Assembly: GCA_021904315.1 (NCBI GenBank)
Contig: CM038917.1
Span: 19,824,041 to 19,888,040, forward strand
Length of the DNA: 64,000 nt
Reading direction: 5' to 3'
DNA from: Sphagnum magellanicum
Lineage: Eukaryota; Streptophyta; Sphagnopsida; Sphagnales; Sphagnaceae
The position numbers and the translations under genes are program-made. Position 1 is the stretch's first letter. The number at the start of each line of letters is the position of its first letter. The notes beneath the pieces are model-generated. The model was given only the letters and a program-made list of their open reading frames with translations. It was not told where the DNA came from and made no database searches. Shown piece after piece: positions 1-12,490 of this stretch.

Positions 1-3000
1 ACTTTAATAAGTTTTTAAAAAGTGATCAAATGGACACATTGGTTGTTAATTTTCAAGATTTCATAAGGTCCATATGAATATAGACCAAAGTAAATATTTT
101 AAAAACATGTTCATCAAGGATTTTGTTTTTGAAAAAAAAAATAAAATCATTTCAAAAGGATTTTTGAAAATAAGGTTCAATTTTGACCATTCAAAAGTTC
201 ATAATTATCATCTATTAAAGTTTTTTAAAAATGTTTCACACCTAATTTTATTATTTCTTAACAATAATATGATTAGATTTCATTTTTCAAGCATACGGGC
301 AAGAGATAATCTTTATATAACTATCTACACACTTCACCATGCATTTACTACTATAATACATCAAAATGTATCTATTTGATTAACATAGCAAGTAGATAAC
401 TTGAGACATTTATTTATGATGTCTCTTTATGAAGCCTTCTAGTAAATAGACTACATTCAAGGTAGGAAGAAGGTAGGAGAGGAAATAAAATACCTTTTTT
501 TTTTTTGCTTGCTTTTTATTGCGCACCTTATAATAATCATTATAAACAATTTGGAGTGGAATTTAATATGAATTCTTTAATTTATTAACAATCTAATCGC
601 TCAACTAGTTCATATTTTTAAATTTCAAAAGTCGATCACTAATAGTGAATGCATAATTTTCAAAATATAGTTTAAATATAAACATGTTCATAATCATCAT
701 GTAAATGTATGATTAATTTTTAATTAAAAAATTCAAAATTATATTATTCATCACAAGCATTTAAACACAATGCACTTTGCAAAAATAACCATTGTGACAA
801 CAAAATTGACCCATTCAATTATGCATTCACCGTAATGAATGTATTTTCAAATACAACATTTAAGTTGATCAAAAGAATCTTCGATTATTTTTGTATACAC
901 CTTTATAAAATAGTCAAGTAAAATTCTCTAAGTATTTTTCAAGAATCTTAACTTATTTATGCCAACTTCAAAAAATATGAAACAATTTTCCAAGGTTTTT
1001 TGTGCAATCATTTGTAAGTGATCGATGGCTAAATGATTATCAATGTTGGGTAGTTCTCACAAATAAGGTTGGTCTTCAAGCTAGTTATTAGGATGATTCT
1101 TTGAATGAGAATTGGCCCTCCAAGAACAATCCAAGGAATCATAAGGATCCTATTTTGATATCTAGGGTGGTTATGGGGTGGACCATTGGGTTTTGTTGTC
1201 CATTTTCTAGAGTTGCTTTTGTGCAATTATCTATAAGTCATGGCCGGTACATGATTACTAGTGTTGGGCTGTTCTCACAAACATGGTCAATTCTCGGGCT
1301 GACTAGCAGGTCAGTACTTTCAATGAAAACTAGTGATTCTCGTTGAATATGTGAAAACTAATTCCATGAGAACCACTTATGTGAAAACTTGTCCCATGAG
1401 AACTACCTAAGGTATCATATGGCCTCAGTTCTAATACTTAAAGTGGTTATGGGGTTGACCACTAGTCCAGTTCTCACCCTACTAGAGCGTAATTTTTTTG
1501 GTAGGATGAGAAAATAGGCATAGCCTTGTAAAATGGGAAATTGAACCCAAGACCTTCTTGAGGTCAAAGGATTCATTTATTATTAAGCTCCACCTTTATT
1601 TGTATAACATACAACATGACACTTTTATGTAAAATCTGAATGTGAGAATTTGAATGGGCACATGTGTTGTTTTCAATAAAAAATAAAAAATATCTTAGCA
1701 CACGTGAGATTGTAGCGTCATGGTAAAAATCATTATCCCTACCTTAAAGGTCGTGAGATTCAAACCCTTTTGAAATGAAAATGAGCCAAAAACCAGTTTT
1801 TACTGAGATCCAAGGGTTCCGTTCTTCTGGATTTCTGGAAACTAGTTAGTTCTCTACAACTGGGGAAAAAGATTCATAGACAGTTGAGCTCTAAAAAAAA
1901 TGAGAACCGCCCCCTGCATGATACAAAGGGCTGAGATGTGCCAGTACAGCCTTTGCATGTGGCAATATAAAGCAGTGGCTATTACTATCCCAGAGGCTTG
2001 TAGGAAATTGGCCCTTGAGTTTCTAAAACTTTTACTTTGAGAGAGGTACCCTAGAACCTTGGCCAATTCGACATTAATTATACTATTTCCAGAATTTTTG
2101 AAAATTTCAAAAATTATTTCTTCCAAATCAAAAAAAATTGTGAAGGGTAATAGTGAATAGTTGGGAATATCCCATTTGTTGAAATGACTTTTTCAGAATT
2201 AATTAATTATTCGGCAGACATGTGTTGAAATGGCCAAGGTACTATGGTATGTGTAAAGTCCATCACTTGTTTGGGGCTATATTTGGGCCTCCTTTTGTCC
2301 TGTTACCGCTCTTTCTTGAGATATCTTTAAAGTCATCCCAGTTTGAAGAAATCAAAACTCCAAACTTAGTAGTAGCGTGAGAGCTCATTTTTAGCCCTCC
2401 TGGTTGGCTCCCTAAACCCTAAACCACAAAACAGCTTTCCCGCTTGCTTTCTTTCTTTATGCGGATCTTCACAAGGAAAAAACAACATCACTCTCTTGCA
2501 CATGCATGGCTTGCGTCCAAAATAAAAAAACCATACAAAACAAAATGTTCTTTCTTTCTGACGCTCCTCATCTAAGAAAAATTCAAAACATTGAACTTTC
2601 TCTGTGCTGGGTGTGCCCACATCTCTTGCTAAAAAAAAACACCAGAAACTATGATGCAATCGTGAATCCCATGCACCCAAAATTTCAACGTTTCGCACAC
2701 ATATGCACCACACCTTTCTGCCTTGGTAAAACACTTGCTGAAATTAGTAGTGTGTTTGCAGGTTGCCTTATTTAGGGCAATTTCTCCTGCACAAAAGACA
2801 AGGCAATTTGAAAAATGAAATGTCCACTGGGTATCATAGAAGAAAGTGAAAACAACTACTTTCTGCCAAGGTCCTTCCGCCAAGTAACACCCTCAAAGTA
2901 GGTTCCTGAAATAAGCACCCTCCACTCCATGTTGGGCAGCACTTATTCAGGAATTGCGTGGTCTGAGGGCATTACCCTACGCAAAAAATCGCACACTCCC

Positions 3001-3535
3001 TCTACCTCTAACTTTTGCACCTCACTTCCACCTCCACCAAATCCACCTTCTTTCAAAGCTTCTACATTTAGTCTCTCCAAATGCTACATCGAAACCCCCT
3101 ACATCATTGCCTCTCATTTTCCCTCTCACTTTCCACTACATTTGCCCCTTTCCCCCTTTTTTTTTTTTTCCAATTTACTATTTTCATCTTGATTTTATTT
3201 TTTTCCCCGCAAGAAGTTGGTATACATTTTTGGTATTTTCATAGTTTCCAAATAACTTTAATATGAAAACTAATTTCTTCTTTTTTTTGGTCTTGGTTTC
3301 AATGTTTTTTTAAAGAATTTTTAGAGGAGGCCAAGGTGGTTAGGTGTTTTCAACCCATGATTGACAAGTGGCAACCATTCAAATTTAAAAGTATATTATT
3401 AAAGCTAGGTGTCAAGTTTTTGGTAAAAAATTGGCTATTTTATGAATTTGTTTGTAAAGAGTTGTTAGTTGTGAGATTTTTATCACTGTCAAATTTGTAG
3501 GTTGTTATCACTATTGGAATACATGCAATCATATC
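1..3535. other. AT-rich intergenic DNA, no gene recognised
   Basis: No reading frame here looks coding; the short open frames overlap on both strands and have no recognisable motif. A diverged direct duplication is visible between about 1015-1115 and 1225-1345, with the shared words AGTGTTGGGCTGTTCTCACA and TGTTGGGTAGTTCTCACA. A short telomere-like run (CCCTAAACCCTAAACC) lies at 2410-2425. A pyrimidine-rich stretch lies at 2990-3260. Confidence 0.5.
1712..1790 (+). repeat. tRNA-derived SINE-like fragment
   Basis: TAGCGTCATGGT resembles a pol III A box and GATTCAAACCC resembles a B box about 45 bp downstream, the usual SINE-head arrangement. A second, weaker match lies at 1535-1600 on the minus strand (GGGTTCAATTTCC). 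Neither folds convincingly into a tRNA by eye, so these are more likely SINE remnants than tRNA genes. Confidence 0.25.
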
Positions 3536-3539
3536 ACTC

Positions 3540-3765
3540 AACATACCACTCATTTGTCAACGATTTTCAACAAAATTGTCATCTAATTGACGATTTCACA
3601 TAGTGGTTAGTTGTGTATGGCAACAGAAACCACCCAATTTGTCAGTGATTTTCAACAAAACCACTGTAATGATTTTGTGATCTCCTTGGTGATTTCACCT
3701 CTTGGTTAGTCATGCAAAGGAAACCACCCTTGCTCCACCCATCATGCTTTGCTTTTGATGGTCAC
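3540..3765. repeat. imperfect tandem duplication, about 105 bp unit
   Basis: Two diverged copies share ATTTGTCA, GATTTTCAACAAAA, TTGRYGATTTCAC, TGGTTAGT and AAACCACCC in the same order. They are followed by unrelated AT-rich sequence. Confidence 0.5.
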
Positions 3766-3889
3766 CCAATGGTTTGACAAGTGAGGTTTTTCTTTTTTTA
3801 TAATAAGAAATTATAAATATATACCTAAATATAGGCAGGTGAGGCAAAGGGGTGGGGGAGGGGGCTGTGTGAGTGGTTTATATTTATAA

Positions 3890-4320
3890 GTGATTTTTTT
3901 GGGTTAGTGTTAATGTCTTGTGGGTGGTTTATGTTTGGTTTTGTCATAATTTATTGGTGGTGTCATGGGTGGGGTATATTGGGTGGGGTTATAAGTGGTT
4001 TTGTCAACAGGCTATGGGTGGGTTTTTTAGTGGTTTTATTGGTGGTGTTGTGGGTGGGCTTAAGATGATTTCCTTAACGATCTTATTGGTAGTCTTGTGA
4101 GTGGGCTTAAGGTGGGTTTTCAATGGTTTTGTCGGTGATGTTGTGAATGGGTTTAAGGTGATTTTTTTGGTGGTTTTGTGCATGATATTATGGGTGGTTT
4201 TCTTAATAGGGTTATGGGCCAGGTTTAAGGTGGTCTTTGAGTGGGTTTATGGTGAACTCACAGGTGGGGTTGTGGGTGATTTTATGAAAATGTTGTATCA
4301 TGTTCTATTAGTGACTTTAG
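3890..4320. repeat. GT-rich degenerate minisatellite
   Basis: The + strand is dominated by irregular repeats of GTGGGTGGTTTT, GGTGGTGTTGTGGGTGGG and TTTAAGGTG. Open frames across it encode only Val/Gly/Phe/Leu-rich low-complexity peptide, so it is treated as a simple repeat and not a gene. Confidence 0.55.
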
Positions 4321-4533
4321 TGAGGATTTTAGTAAGTTATTATAGGGAAAGACCATTTTTTAATGCAAAGTCAATGATGAATGATTAAGAATGAAGTTGC
4401 TGTAAAGACTTTTGCACATATGAAGGTCCCCACATAAGGCCAATGTGCAAGAAAACATGGATACTAATATGTACCAACCTTGGTCCTAATACCTAGGTCC
4501 TAAACCATCACATTTGCTATTATAATTACCAAA

Positions 4534-5657
4534 ATGTCTCAACCTTGTAATGTTGCATCCCCATCCCCAACGTGCAAAAAAACATGGTTATTGACACATG
4601 TACCAAATACTTTGTTCTTATACCCATGTTCTAAACCATCAAATCCACTAGATAATAAGCAAAATGTTCCTATCCCCCAATGTTGCACCCCCCCCAATAT
4701 GCATTGTGAGGTCAAGGAAGTGTATTGCTCACAGTAATCTTCCAATCCCAATTTTGAAGTGGACAAGGACATGGAAGTTGTAAGTTTTGACACATTAAAG
4801 TTATTAGGTTGGAAGGAACAAATACAAAATGATCTGCATGATGATGGCTATAATGACACTTCAAAAGAAAGAGGACCTAAAATTTAGTTGGGTGTAATTG
4901 ACCTTGGTTGTGATGTTGTTGAAATAAATGAAATTAATAATATGCCTAATGTCACATTTGGCAAGTCCTCTTCTACATCTCTAATTTGATTGCTGCGAAA
5001 GGGTGAAGCCTTATAAATACCAATAGTTGATAACTCATTGCATAATTCAGTTCTAGTGTCCATTGTCATTGTGCCTAGTGGTCACATCACAAATGTTGTT
5101 GCTCTTGTCACTTCTTCTAAGCAGAAAAAACTTGATTGTCTTGTTTATAAAAATCTACCAAAAGACAAGGCATTACTTGATGTTGGTCTAAGTTTGGGCA
5201 ATCAAGGTAGCCCAATATCAAGACCATGAGATTTTATAATCAGCAAGAAGAGAAAGCCAAAAATCAGCATCAGTGATGTAACACTAACTACACATATGTT
5301 GCCAATAAAAATAAGGTAGTGTGAACATGTAGTACCCTTGTAAAAGATCAATGATGAAAACGTAGTTAGATGGATGCCCATGTCTACAAAGTTGGTATAT
5401 TTGCACTTGAACATTTCTATATCATTGTTGGCAACAATGTTTGTTTCATATGGAAATGCATACCACATATTATACTCATTTTTATGTATTATCAATTCTA
5501 GTTTGTGGGGTTTTTGTTTTGAGGATATTATGGCTCAATTGATATTTTTTCATTCTAGATTGAACATATGTGGTTATAATATGTATGGTTGGTGTTGTTA
5601 TGAATTACAAGCTTGGAATATTATGTATCAACATGCTACGATCAATAGGAGACCTAG
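4534..5657 (+). pseudogene. decayed coding region, unrecognised
   Basis: One + frame (the frame of the ATG at 4534) stays unusually open for about 1.1 kb in AT-rich DNA. It is interrupted by only about six to eight stops, for example near 4735, 4885, 4987 and 5227, which is far fewer than chance would give. The peptide has an ordinary composition, with stretches such as EINEINNMPNVTFGKSSS and VVALVTSSKQKKLDCLVYKN. I do not recognise the family. It ends exactly where the gypsy LTR begins at 5658, so the LTR may have inserted into this sequence. It could be a host pseudogene or part of a transposon. Confidence 0.35.
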
Positions 5658-6650
5658 TGTGACCAAACAATAGGTCACCTCACTAGTGTGAACATAGCAT
5701 GTTTTTGAGGTTTGTTTTTTGTTTTATTAGCCGTCATTTTTGCAGCTGGAATCTCTCCATTACTGTTGCAGACAATGCATGGGGAGGCTTTTCTCTTGGT
5801 TAGAGTGTTATGGAGTGCAGGAAAGAGGCGGCGCGAATGATGGTGAGGAATGGAGATGTATTGATGAGGGGAGGTGGAAGGAACGAGGGCAGGAGGAGGA
5901 CAGAAGGTTGTGGTGGGGTGATGGTTGGGGGAGGGGAAGAAAAAAAGGTGGTAGATAGAGAGAAAAGGGGATACATAGGTGTGGATGTCTGTTTTGAAAG
6001 GAACTTGGCTAGTTGTTGAAATTTTTCTGCTACACCAGCAACTTGGCCAAGTAGTTTTGTAAAGGCACTTATGAAAGGTTGGTGCCGAGGTATGAGGATG
6101 ACTTGAGGGATCCAAGCCTTAAAATGGGAGTGCATATTGAGGAGAGTGAGTATCAGGGATGAGGGGCTTGGCTTACACTGCCTTGCATCTATGTTGTCGG
6201 TTGTGGTCTGAGTGAGTACTAGAAACCCAGGGGGGAATCCTGAAGGTGGAATAGAATGAGTGTATCGAGTGAAAATGAAGAAAGGATTTGAGACCAACAG
6301 TGCTGCTAATCATTTTACATGAGAGTCGGTCTCTTTGAGTGGCACTAGCAAGCTTGGTATCGACTGTTCAGAGTCAGGTGTTTCAGAATGCATTTTGGAC
6401 TCGAGGGTAATCAGGTCATAGGTCTTTAGTCAAGCAAAGTGAAGGAAAGCTGCATTGTTGCATTCTATGGGGGAACGGGTTAGAGGCTCAATGGATCGAA
6501 TGAGCACCGAGAGCTCTAACCTCAAAGGCTATACCTTAATAGGTGTTTGATCTTTGATGAATACACTGGAGCCAGAAAGCTTGTGCTCTCTGGAGATTCT
6601 CATGAAAGGCAAGGTGTAAGTTTTGAATTTGGTTATCCGTTCTGCCGATT

Positions 6651-7668
6651 TGTCGCAACCCTAGCTTGGGCTCGCGACCATGGCAAAGGGAATTGCAAGG
6701 GTGCGAGCCAAAAGGAAGCCCGGGAGTTAAGCCAAAGGGAAGCCCGGGAGTTAAGCCAAAAGGAAGCCCGGGAGCTAAGGCAAGAGGAAGCCCGGGAGTT
6801 AAGCCAAGAGGAAGCCCGGGAGTCACATCACATACTCTCGGGAGTGCAAGAAAGTGCTAGGGAGTGTGAGGGAGTGAACACTCACACTCCCAAGGCAACT
6901 CCCACTTGGGGAGATGGAGTCTCGGTGGACTCTCAAAACTTCAAAGAGCGATTGCAGGGGTCAAACCTCAATGGATTGTGGCGTTCTTTATATCAATGGA
7001 AAGCTCTTGAAGCTTAGATGTCTAAAATGGGCTCGCATTGCTCATTCAGACATCTGTAACACAAGTTATGGCCAAAAGAAGGGCCGGGAGTCGAACTGCC
7101 AGTTTGACTCCCGACCACTAAAAGTCGGGAATCGACCTCTTTCCGATGTCCGATTCGGGAGTGCGACACGGCGTTGGAAAGCTCTCAACAAGAGCTATAA
7201 CTTTGCTTCAGATTGCATCGTGATCGGAGATCTGCTCGCAAAGTTATGGGGCTTCAAAATCCCGGGAGTCCCATTTGGCGCGATTCCGGGACTCCCGTGC
7301 GGGAGTCCCGAGAAAAATAGCCATTTGGATGTGGGCTCCGTGGAGAGTCACAGAATATACTATAAGGGGGAAGGTGGTGGCTTCCCCCAAGTCCGGGTCG
7401 TGATGAGTTTTGTGTGTCCGTGTTGCCCGTGGCTCGTCCTAGCACCAAGGGTGCTCCAACTTTGCACTAACCACTTTGTGTGGGTTATGTGCAAGCCCGT
7501 GTGAGTGACTAAAGCTTGTCAACTCTTCCTAGTCCCATCCCGGAGCTCCAACCCGCCCCTCTACCCCTCAAAGGGTTGTGAGCTAGGGAGCGTGCTTCGA
7601 CTCCTCCTTATCCGCTGCTTTTTACTTGGGCTCACATTTGAGCCCTTTAAGGAGTTGGGAGTGCGTCA
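6651..7668 (+). mobile_element. solo LTR copy A (unclassified LTR family), nested in a gypsy LTR
   Basis: It begins TGTCGCAACCCTAG and ends GGGAGTGCGTCA, and interrupts the gypsy LTR at a point where the second gypsy LTR runs straight through (GCCGATTGGTGAG). Three more copies of the same sequence lie at 24946-25892, 45479-46309 and 58638-59457. It contains a TATA-like box followed by a perfect hairpin (7366-7388). There is no internal coding region and no second LTR, so it is a solo LTR. No clean target duplication is visible for this copy. At 1,018 bp it is the longest copy, partly because of an internal array at 6711-6830. Confidence 0.8.
6711..6830 (+). repeat. 24-bp tandem array inside solo LTR A
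   Basis: About five units of GGAAGCCCGGGAGTTAAGCC with small variants. Copy B has only one or two units at the same place, so the array expanded in copy A. Confidence 0.75.
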
Positions 7669-7855
7669 TTTTTGGTGAGTGTATGAATTGTTTCTGTTCA
7701 AAGATCAGTGAATGCATGTAGGAATATCCTATGATGAGAAGTGAGAGAAAAGGTCAGAGATTGTGGTTTATCTCAGAAGATCAGAAGAGAGACAACTCTG
7801 CTTAGGCCCATACTGGTAGTCAGGTTTATTGTTTCATCTCGTCACCCTCTCTTTT

Positions 7856-8265
7856 GGTATTAAAGCTAGTTCAGATCTGGTAGCTTCAGTAGAATCTATG
7901 GATGTCTAGATATAATGATAATTGAAGTATCATGTCTTCATCTAGTGCAGATGAGGTTAATGTAGAAGAGTTAACACAGGAGATTCGTGAACAACGAATC
8001 GTCATTAGGTTCGATCATCCAAGGGGGCAAGATGGACCACAGAGAGGAGCGGTAGTCCTGCATTTCCTGGGTTTTGGAGTAGTAACACTTGTAGGAATAG
8101 ACCCAGATGAAGCCCAAGTTGGAGACATAGCAGTAGAAGTAGCTCATAGTGGCTTTTACACACGTGCTGAAGTTTGGTTGAAGGTGAGAGATGGAGCAAG
8201 GGGATGGGTGTCAACCTCAAAGCTACATATGCAATACTACTACACCTCGCACCTAGCATAGAATA
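7856..8265 (+). mobile_element. gypsy leader and start of internal region, truncated
   Basis: It follows the LTR directly. A primer-binding-site-like sequence (TGGTATTAAAGC) is followed by a short leader and a Ser/Glu-rich open region starting near 7932. The similarity to any known gag is not clear. The element is cut off near 8265, and no polymerase domains follow on this strand. It may be the detached 5' end of the minus-strand gypsy body at 17.9-23.4 kb. Fossil. Confidence 0.5.
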
Positions 8266-10828
8266 ACACCTTCATTTGCTGAGAGGCCGCGTAGTGGGCA
8301 TACCACAGGGTGAATATGCTCAATGTCCTTTTGAAAGCGAACCGCACTAAGGAATTAATATTTTGTTTGGAACACTCTAAGTTTAGAGTTGGGCTACCAA
8401 ATGAGACCAGCCCAAAGAATCTCTAGAGCAAATGGGTAGTTCACAATGAACAAAGTCCCACCCATGTAGTGAGTCGAAATAAGTGTTAAAGTTTTGAGTT
8501 TATACGAATCAACTCAAAGGTGAGAACTAACCCATGTGTGGTTCCACCATGGGCATGTTTACTCTAAGAATGAGACAAAAATTTGCAGGTACCAGAGTGC
8601 CAAGGTAAACTGAGTGTGACAATGAGGGCAAGGCACCCACTAAGAATAGTGGGCCCATGAGCACTCATGGAAACATGTCCTTTGTCCAATATCCCATAGT
8701 CAAACTTCTGGAGAGAGAAATGCAAAAGGTCATTGGAGGGGCACAAAGGTGTTTGTTTTTTTCCTTGCAAGTTGCAAAAGGTCCTTGCGCATAATTTCTA
8801 CTTGTTAACATGCTAACAATACCTCATAAATTGCCTCAATAACTTGTGACTGTGTTGTTAGGGAGGTTAGGCCACTTCTTGACATATGTGCTCACCTTGC
8901 AACCTTGATTGTGTGAACATTTTGATCATAATATTGGGTTGCATCGATTTTATTTTTTTTTTGAAATCATGAAATCTGACTTTACCGACAAGTTTTTGAC
9001 AATATACGGGTCAGGCCCAGTGGTAGTAGACAGGACCTCATCTTCATATGCTCACCAACCAGTTTGAACTTTGAACCGAGGACCCTTATATTACCAAAAA
9101 GAGTAGTATTATGGGCCCCCCCCCCCCCCCCCCCAGATAATGCTTTCACAACTTGTTTCACTTTCAAACTAAAATAAAGTGATGAGACAAGACATTTCAT
9201 GCTTCAGGGCCACGCTACAGCATTGGGGATAAGAAAGCAAAAAATCTGGTAAACACAACGATGGTCAAGAAATCACTGGCTTTCTATGTGACTAGGCACC
9301 AGCAGGGTGTGAGAGAAATATGTACTTTGAGATGGAACCGAGGCCAGGAAACATGCGTCCGCTTGAATCCACAAGTCTAGGCTTCTTTTTTTAGGCCTCT
9401 ATTGGAGTTCCATGAAACACTCCCTGGGAATCCACAAATCTAGGCTTTTTTCCTTTCCTTGTCGCCTCACCAAAGGTTCTTCTAGGCTAGGCCGGCTTTC
9501 AGGAGGTCTGCTCCTTTTCCTCTGTGATATGCTTCTCATGACACGTGAGGGTTGAGGAAGTTGATGTTTCCTTTGTGGTTCGCCCTCTTAGCTGGTTCTT
9601 TTGTCTTCTTGGACGTGGGTCCTTCCATTTTGTTCCTTATATTTTCCCCCTTTTTGGGGTGCGTTGGGTTATTTATGATTGGCAGAGTTTTATCACTTTG
9701 GTGCTGTCAAAGCTAGGCTATAGTTTCGTCCTCCAAGTTTGCCAGCCATTTCAGCTAGACTTTTGTCACCTGACTCATAATGGGGTATTAACAGAGGTTG
9801 AATAAACAGTTTTCAAAATAAAAATTTCATGCATCTAACCAGAAGTCTCAGTATGTGCTGGGGTGAAATTTTTGTTTTGTTTTTCTCTGTTCCCATAAAG
9901 TTCCTAAGCGGTTCCCATCAGATTCCCCAATTGTTCCCCTAAGACATTCTCAGTACTATAATTTTATCCCATATAGCTTGGCTACAGTTCAACTTCCACT
10001 ATTACCATATGTTTGTCTGTACCGTTTGGTCATGCATCTTGATGGAAGTGAAAACCAATCTTGAAGCTCCTTTTCAGGACGTTTATCTGAGTTTTGTTCA
10101 TTCCAATGAAATTCTCCAAGCGAGGAGGAAGAAGTTGTGGAAGTAACATGGGATAATTAGCTGAACAATATCCCTGAATGACTGGAGGTATTTGCTCATC
10201 ACGCGTGGTTGGCCCATCCATAGACAAATACAGACTAAGAGATTTAAGTTTTTTTTAAAGTAACCCATTTTGGTGTCTAATTGAGGTACTTTTTACATGT
10301 GGGCAATATATATTTGTACGTAGATAGATAGGAAAATAGGATTTCACAAGATAAGTAGATGGTTTGTACACAGGTAAGACCTTTTTTTACAGCCTATTTA
10401 CTAACAAGGTGGTTGTGGGTAATTAGTAGGTACGTAACAAATGCAACTGAGCTAACCACCATCGTTAGCTAGGGGACTGGAAGCCAACAGAAAACTGTTT
10501 CCCAACCACTTACCATCCATCCTTCGTGGTGCACTGGTGGGGGTGCTGGTTCATGCTGGCCATGGATGGCATCTGGGTTGGGACTATCCTGGTGGGTCCC
10601 CTAGCCCCCACCCGCCCACTCCGCTCTCCTCAAAGATCTGGAGATACCCATGAGACCCCACTAAGTGTCCGTCACCTTACCTAAAAAGTTGGTTGTAAAA
10701 GTGCAAAATTATTCTCACTTGGTCCCATTCAATTTAACTCTTTACATCTGGTGGTAGTTGCAGGTGTGGGTTGAGAACTAGTGAGGTCACAAGTGAACAT
10801 AGAACCCTTTGGCCTTAATGTGACCAAA
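8266..10828. other. intergenic, no gene recognised
   Basis: There is no convincing coding frame. A run of 19 C lies at 9116-9134. A segment at about 10520-10565 read on the minus strand (CAGCACCCCCACCAGTGCAC) weakly resembles the anchor sequence of the composite repeat at 38.4 and 46.7 kb. Confidence 0.4.
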
Positions 10829-11350
10829 CTACTTGGCTGTTAGAGAGAGCGTGAACCTCGGGTACATGCAGCAAAGGGAGAGCATATATGCCCTGCAAAC
10901 CAGTGTATATGCCTTTTCATTTGCTATCAGCATGGCAGCCAGAAACAAACCTTCCGCATTGTCGCTATGCCAACAAATGAAGGACTTGCGAGCCACTGTA
11001 GACTCTGTTGAGAAGGAAAAGACTTCTGCAGGCTCCTGTGAGCAGTTTTCTTCCCCCACTTTAACTTTTAAGGGTATTTTTAGTAGAATGCTTGGATTGG
11101 TCCTGCCAGGGAGCTGCTGGGACCAACGTTCTTTTTTGTTAGCCAGCGGACGAAGAGGCTTACGGGGTGTGGCTTCCGGTGCACGTGCCCACAGTATGAG
11201 TAGAAGACATGGAAACACAGCCTTACTAGCTATAACCTTCCGTATAGTTATGCGCTGCATAACATCATAATTGACGTCTTGTGCTGTATGCTTTGGTGAG
11301 ACATGGTGGACTATGTGTTCTATAGATGATGTGCACAAATTGGTTATCAA
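10829..11350. other. region open on both strands, unassigned
   Basis: A 145-codon frame on + (10833-11270) and a 173-codon frame on - (10829-11350) overlap. The region is less AT-rich than its surroundings. Neither peptide shows a domain, signal peptide or repeat that I can name, and opposite-strand openness suggests at most one is real. It could be an exon or an old transposon fragment. Confidence 0.15.
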
Positions 11351-11944
11351 CCTTTACCCTTTTAAGACTAAGTAAGTGCACTGAGGGGCCAGTATAGCCT
11401 ATGTAATCCACCTTTGGTGCACCAAAACCTTCATCGGTACCATGTTTGATGGTTCTTTACTTTTTTAGAAGAACCTCTGGTTCCCAGTTCTAAAACTAGA
11501 TTAGAGGAACTATCTCGGATCAGGTTCCACACATAAATGGAAACTTGGAATCCCCTTTGTGGTCGGGTTGTCCTAAACAAATTGATTTTGGTTCCAGTTC
11601 TGAAAATCCGACCCAGGTCCTCTCTGGTTCTTTCTTAAACCTGACGGGAATAGGGCAGAAAACTACAAGTTAACCTTCAATTCTAGTCACTTTATTTCCC
11701 CAAAAAAAAAAATCAAAAATCTGAGTTTTGGTTCAGGTTCCACACCTAAGCAGAACCAGGAACCCAATTCCAGGTCTGGTTGTTCAAGAAAAATTACCAT
11801 CAGGTTCTGATTCCTATTTTTGGGTTCCCAAAATCAAACCTTGTTCCAGTTTGGCTCTTACTACCTGGAACCAGAATGGGAAAAGTACCCACCCAACATC
11901 AACAAAAACCCTAAATTCCTTCCAAGCGTTACAAATATCCCATC
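11351..11944. other. intergenic, degenerate GGTTCC-rich sequence
   Basis: Recurrent GGTTCCA/GGTTCTG words (for example at 11460-11640 and 11725-11880) suggest a degenerate short repeat. No gene was recognised. Confidence 0.35.
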
Positions 11945-12490
11945 CTAAGACTGAAAAATTAAGGTCTCTAAATCCAAATTCAACATTTTCCTGGGTCAAA
12001 TATAGCCACATGGAGCCTAGTTATAAATTTCCTATTCTCAGAGTGAAAAACTAAGATCTATGAGTCCAAATTCAGCATTTCCTGGCTTAAATATAGGCAC
12101 TTAGAGCCTAGTTATAAACATTCAATCCTAAGACTGAATAATCAAGATCTGGAAGTCCACAATCAACATTTCGCTGGTTAAATATAGTCACTCAGAGCCC
12201 AGCTATGAATATCCCATGATTCCTCAGACTCAAAAATCAAACTTCTCTGAGTCCAAAATCAGCATCTCCTTGGTCATTTCCTTGGTTAAATATAGTCACT
12301 TAAAGCCTAGCTATAAATATCCCATGGTTCCTAAAACTGAAAAATCAAGGTTTCTGAGTCCAAAATCAGCATTTTCTTTGTTAAACGTAGGCATTTAAAG
12401 CCCAGCTAAATATAGCATGACTGAAAAAGCAAGATCTCTGAGTCCAAATTTAACATGTCATGGGTTATATATAGCCACTCCAATCTTAGA
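11945..12490. repeat. minisatellite, about six units of 80-105 bp
   Basis: Each unit carries, in order, ACTGAAAAATCAAG, TCTGAGTCCAAATTCAGCAT, a TAAATATAGCCACT block and GAGCCTAGTTATAAATATCC. Unit length drifts through small indels. The short open frames in it are products of the repeat. Confidence 0.8.

Larger units (their letters stand above)
5658..7855 (+). mobile_element. Ty3/gypsy LTR (5'-type), with a nested solo LTR
   Basis: This sequence matches the reverse complement of 16750-17932 almost end to end. It starts TGTGACCAAAC and, without the 1,018-bp nested insert at 6651-7668, is about 1.18 kb, the same length as the other copy. By-eye divergence between the two is about 6%, mostly transitions. 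The next bases, TGGTATTAAAGC, resemble the usual initiator-Met tRNA primer-binding site (TGGTATCAGAGC), which identifies this as a 5' LTR followed by a leader. It is a fossil. It may be the other end of the minus-strand element at 16.75-23.4 kb, or an independent truncated copy. Confidence 0.85.

Noticed and set aside
3918-4388. Two adjacent Val/Gly/Leu-rich frames resembling membrane segments
   Set aside because: They come from the GT-rich degenerate minisatellite.
5740-6297. Basic or Pro/Ser-rich frames of 70-165 codons on both strands, and their equivalents at 17522-17891
   Set aside because: Both sets lie inside the two gypsy LTR copies, which are non-coding.
6914-7504. 196-codon + frame
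   Set aside because: It lies within solo LTR copy A. The same region in copies B, C and D does not maintain a conserved protein frame.
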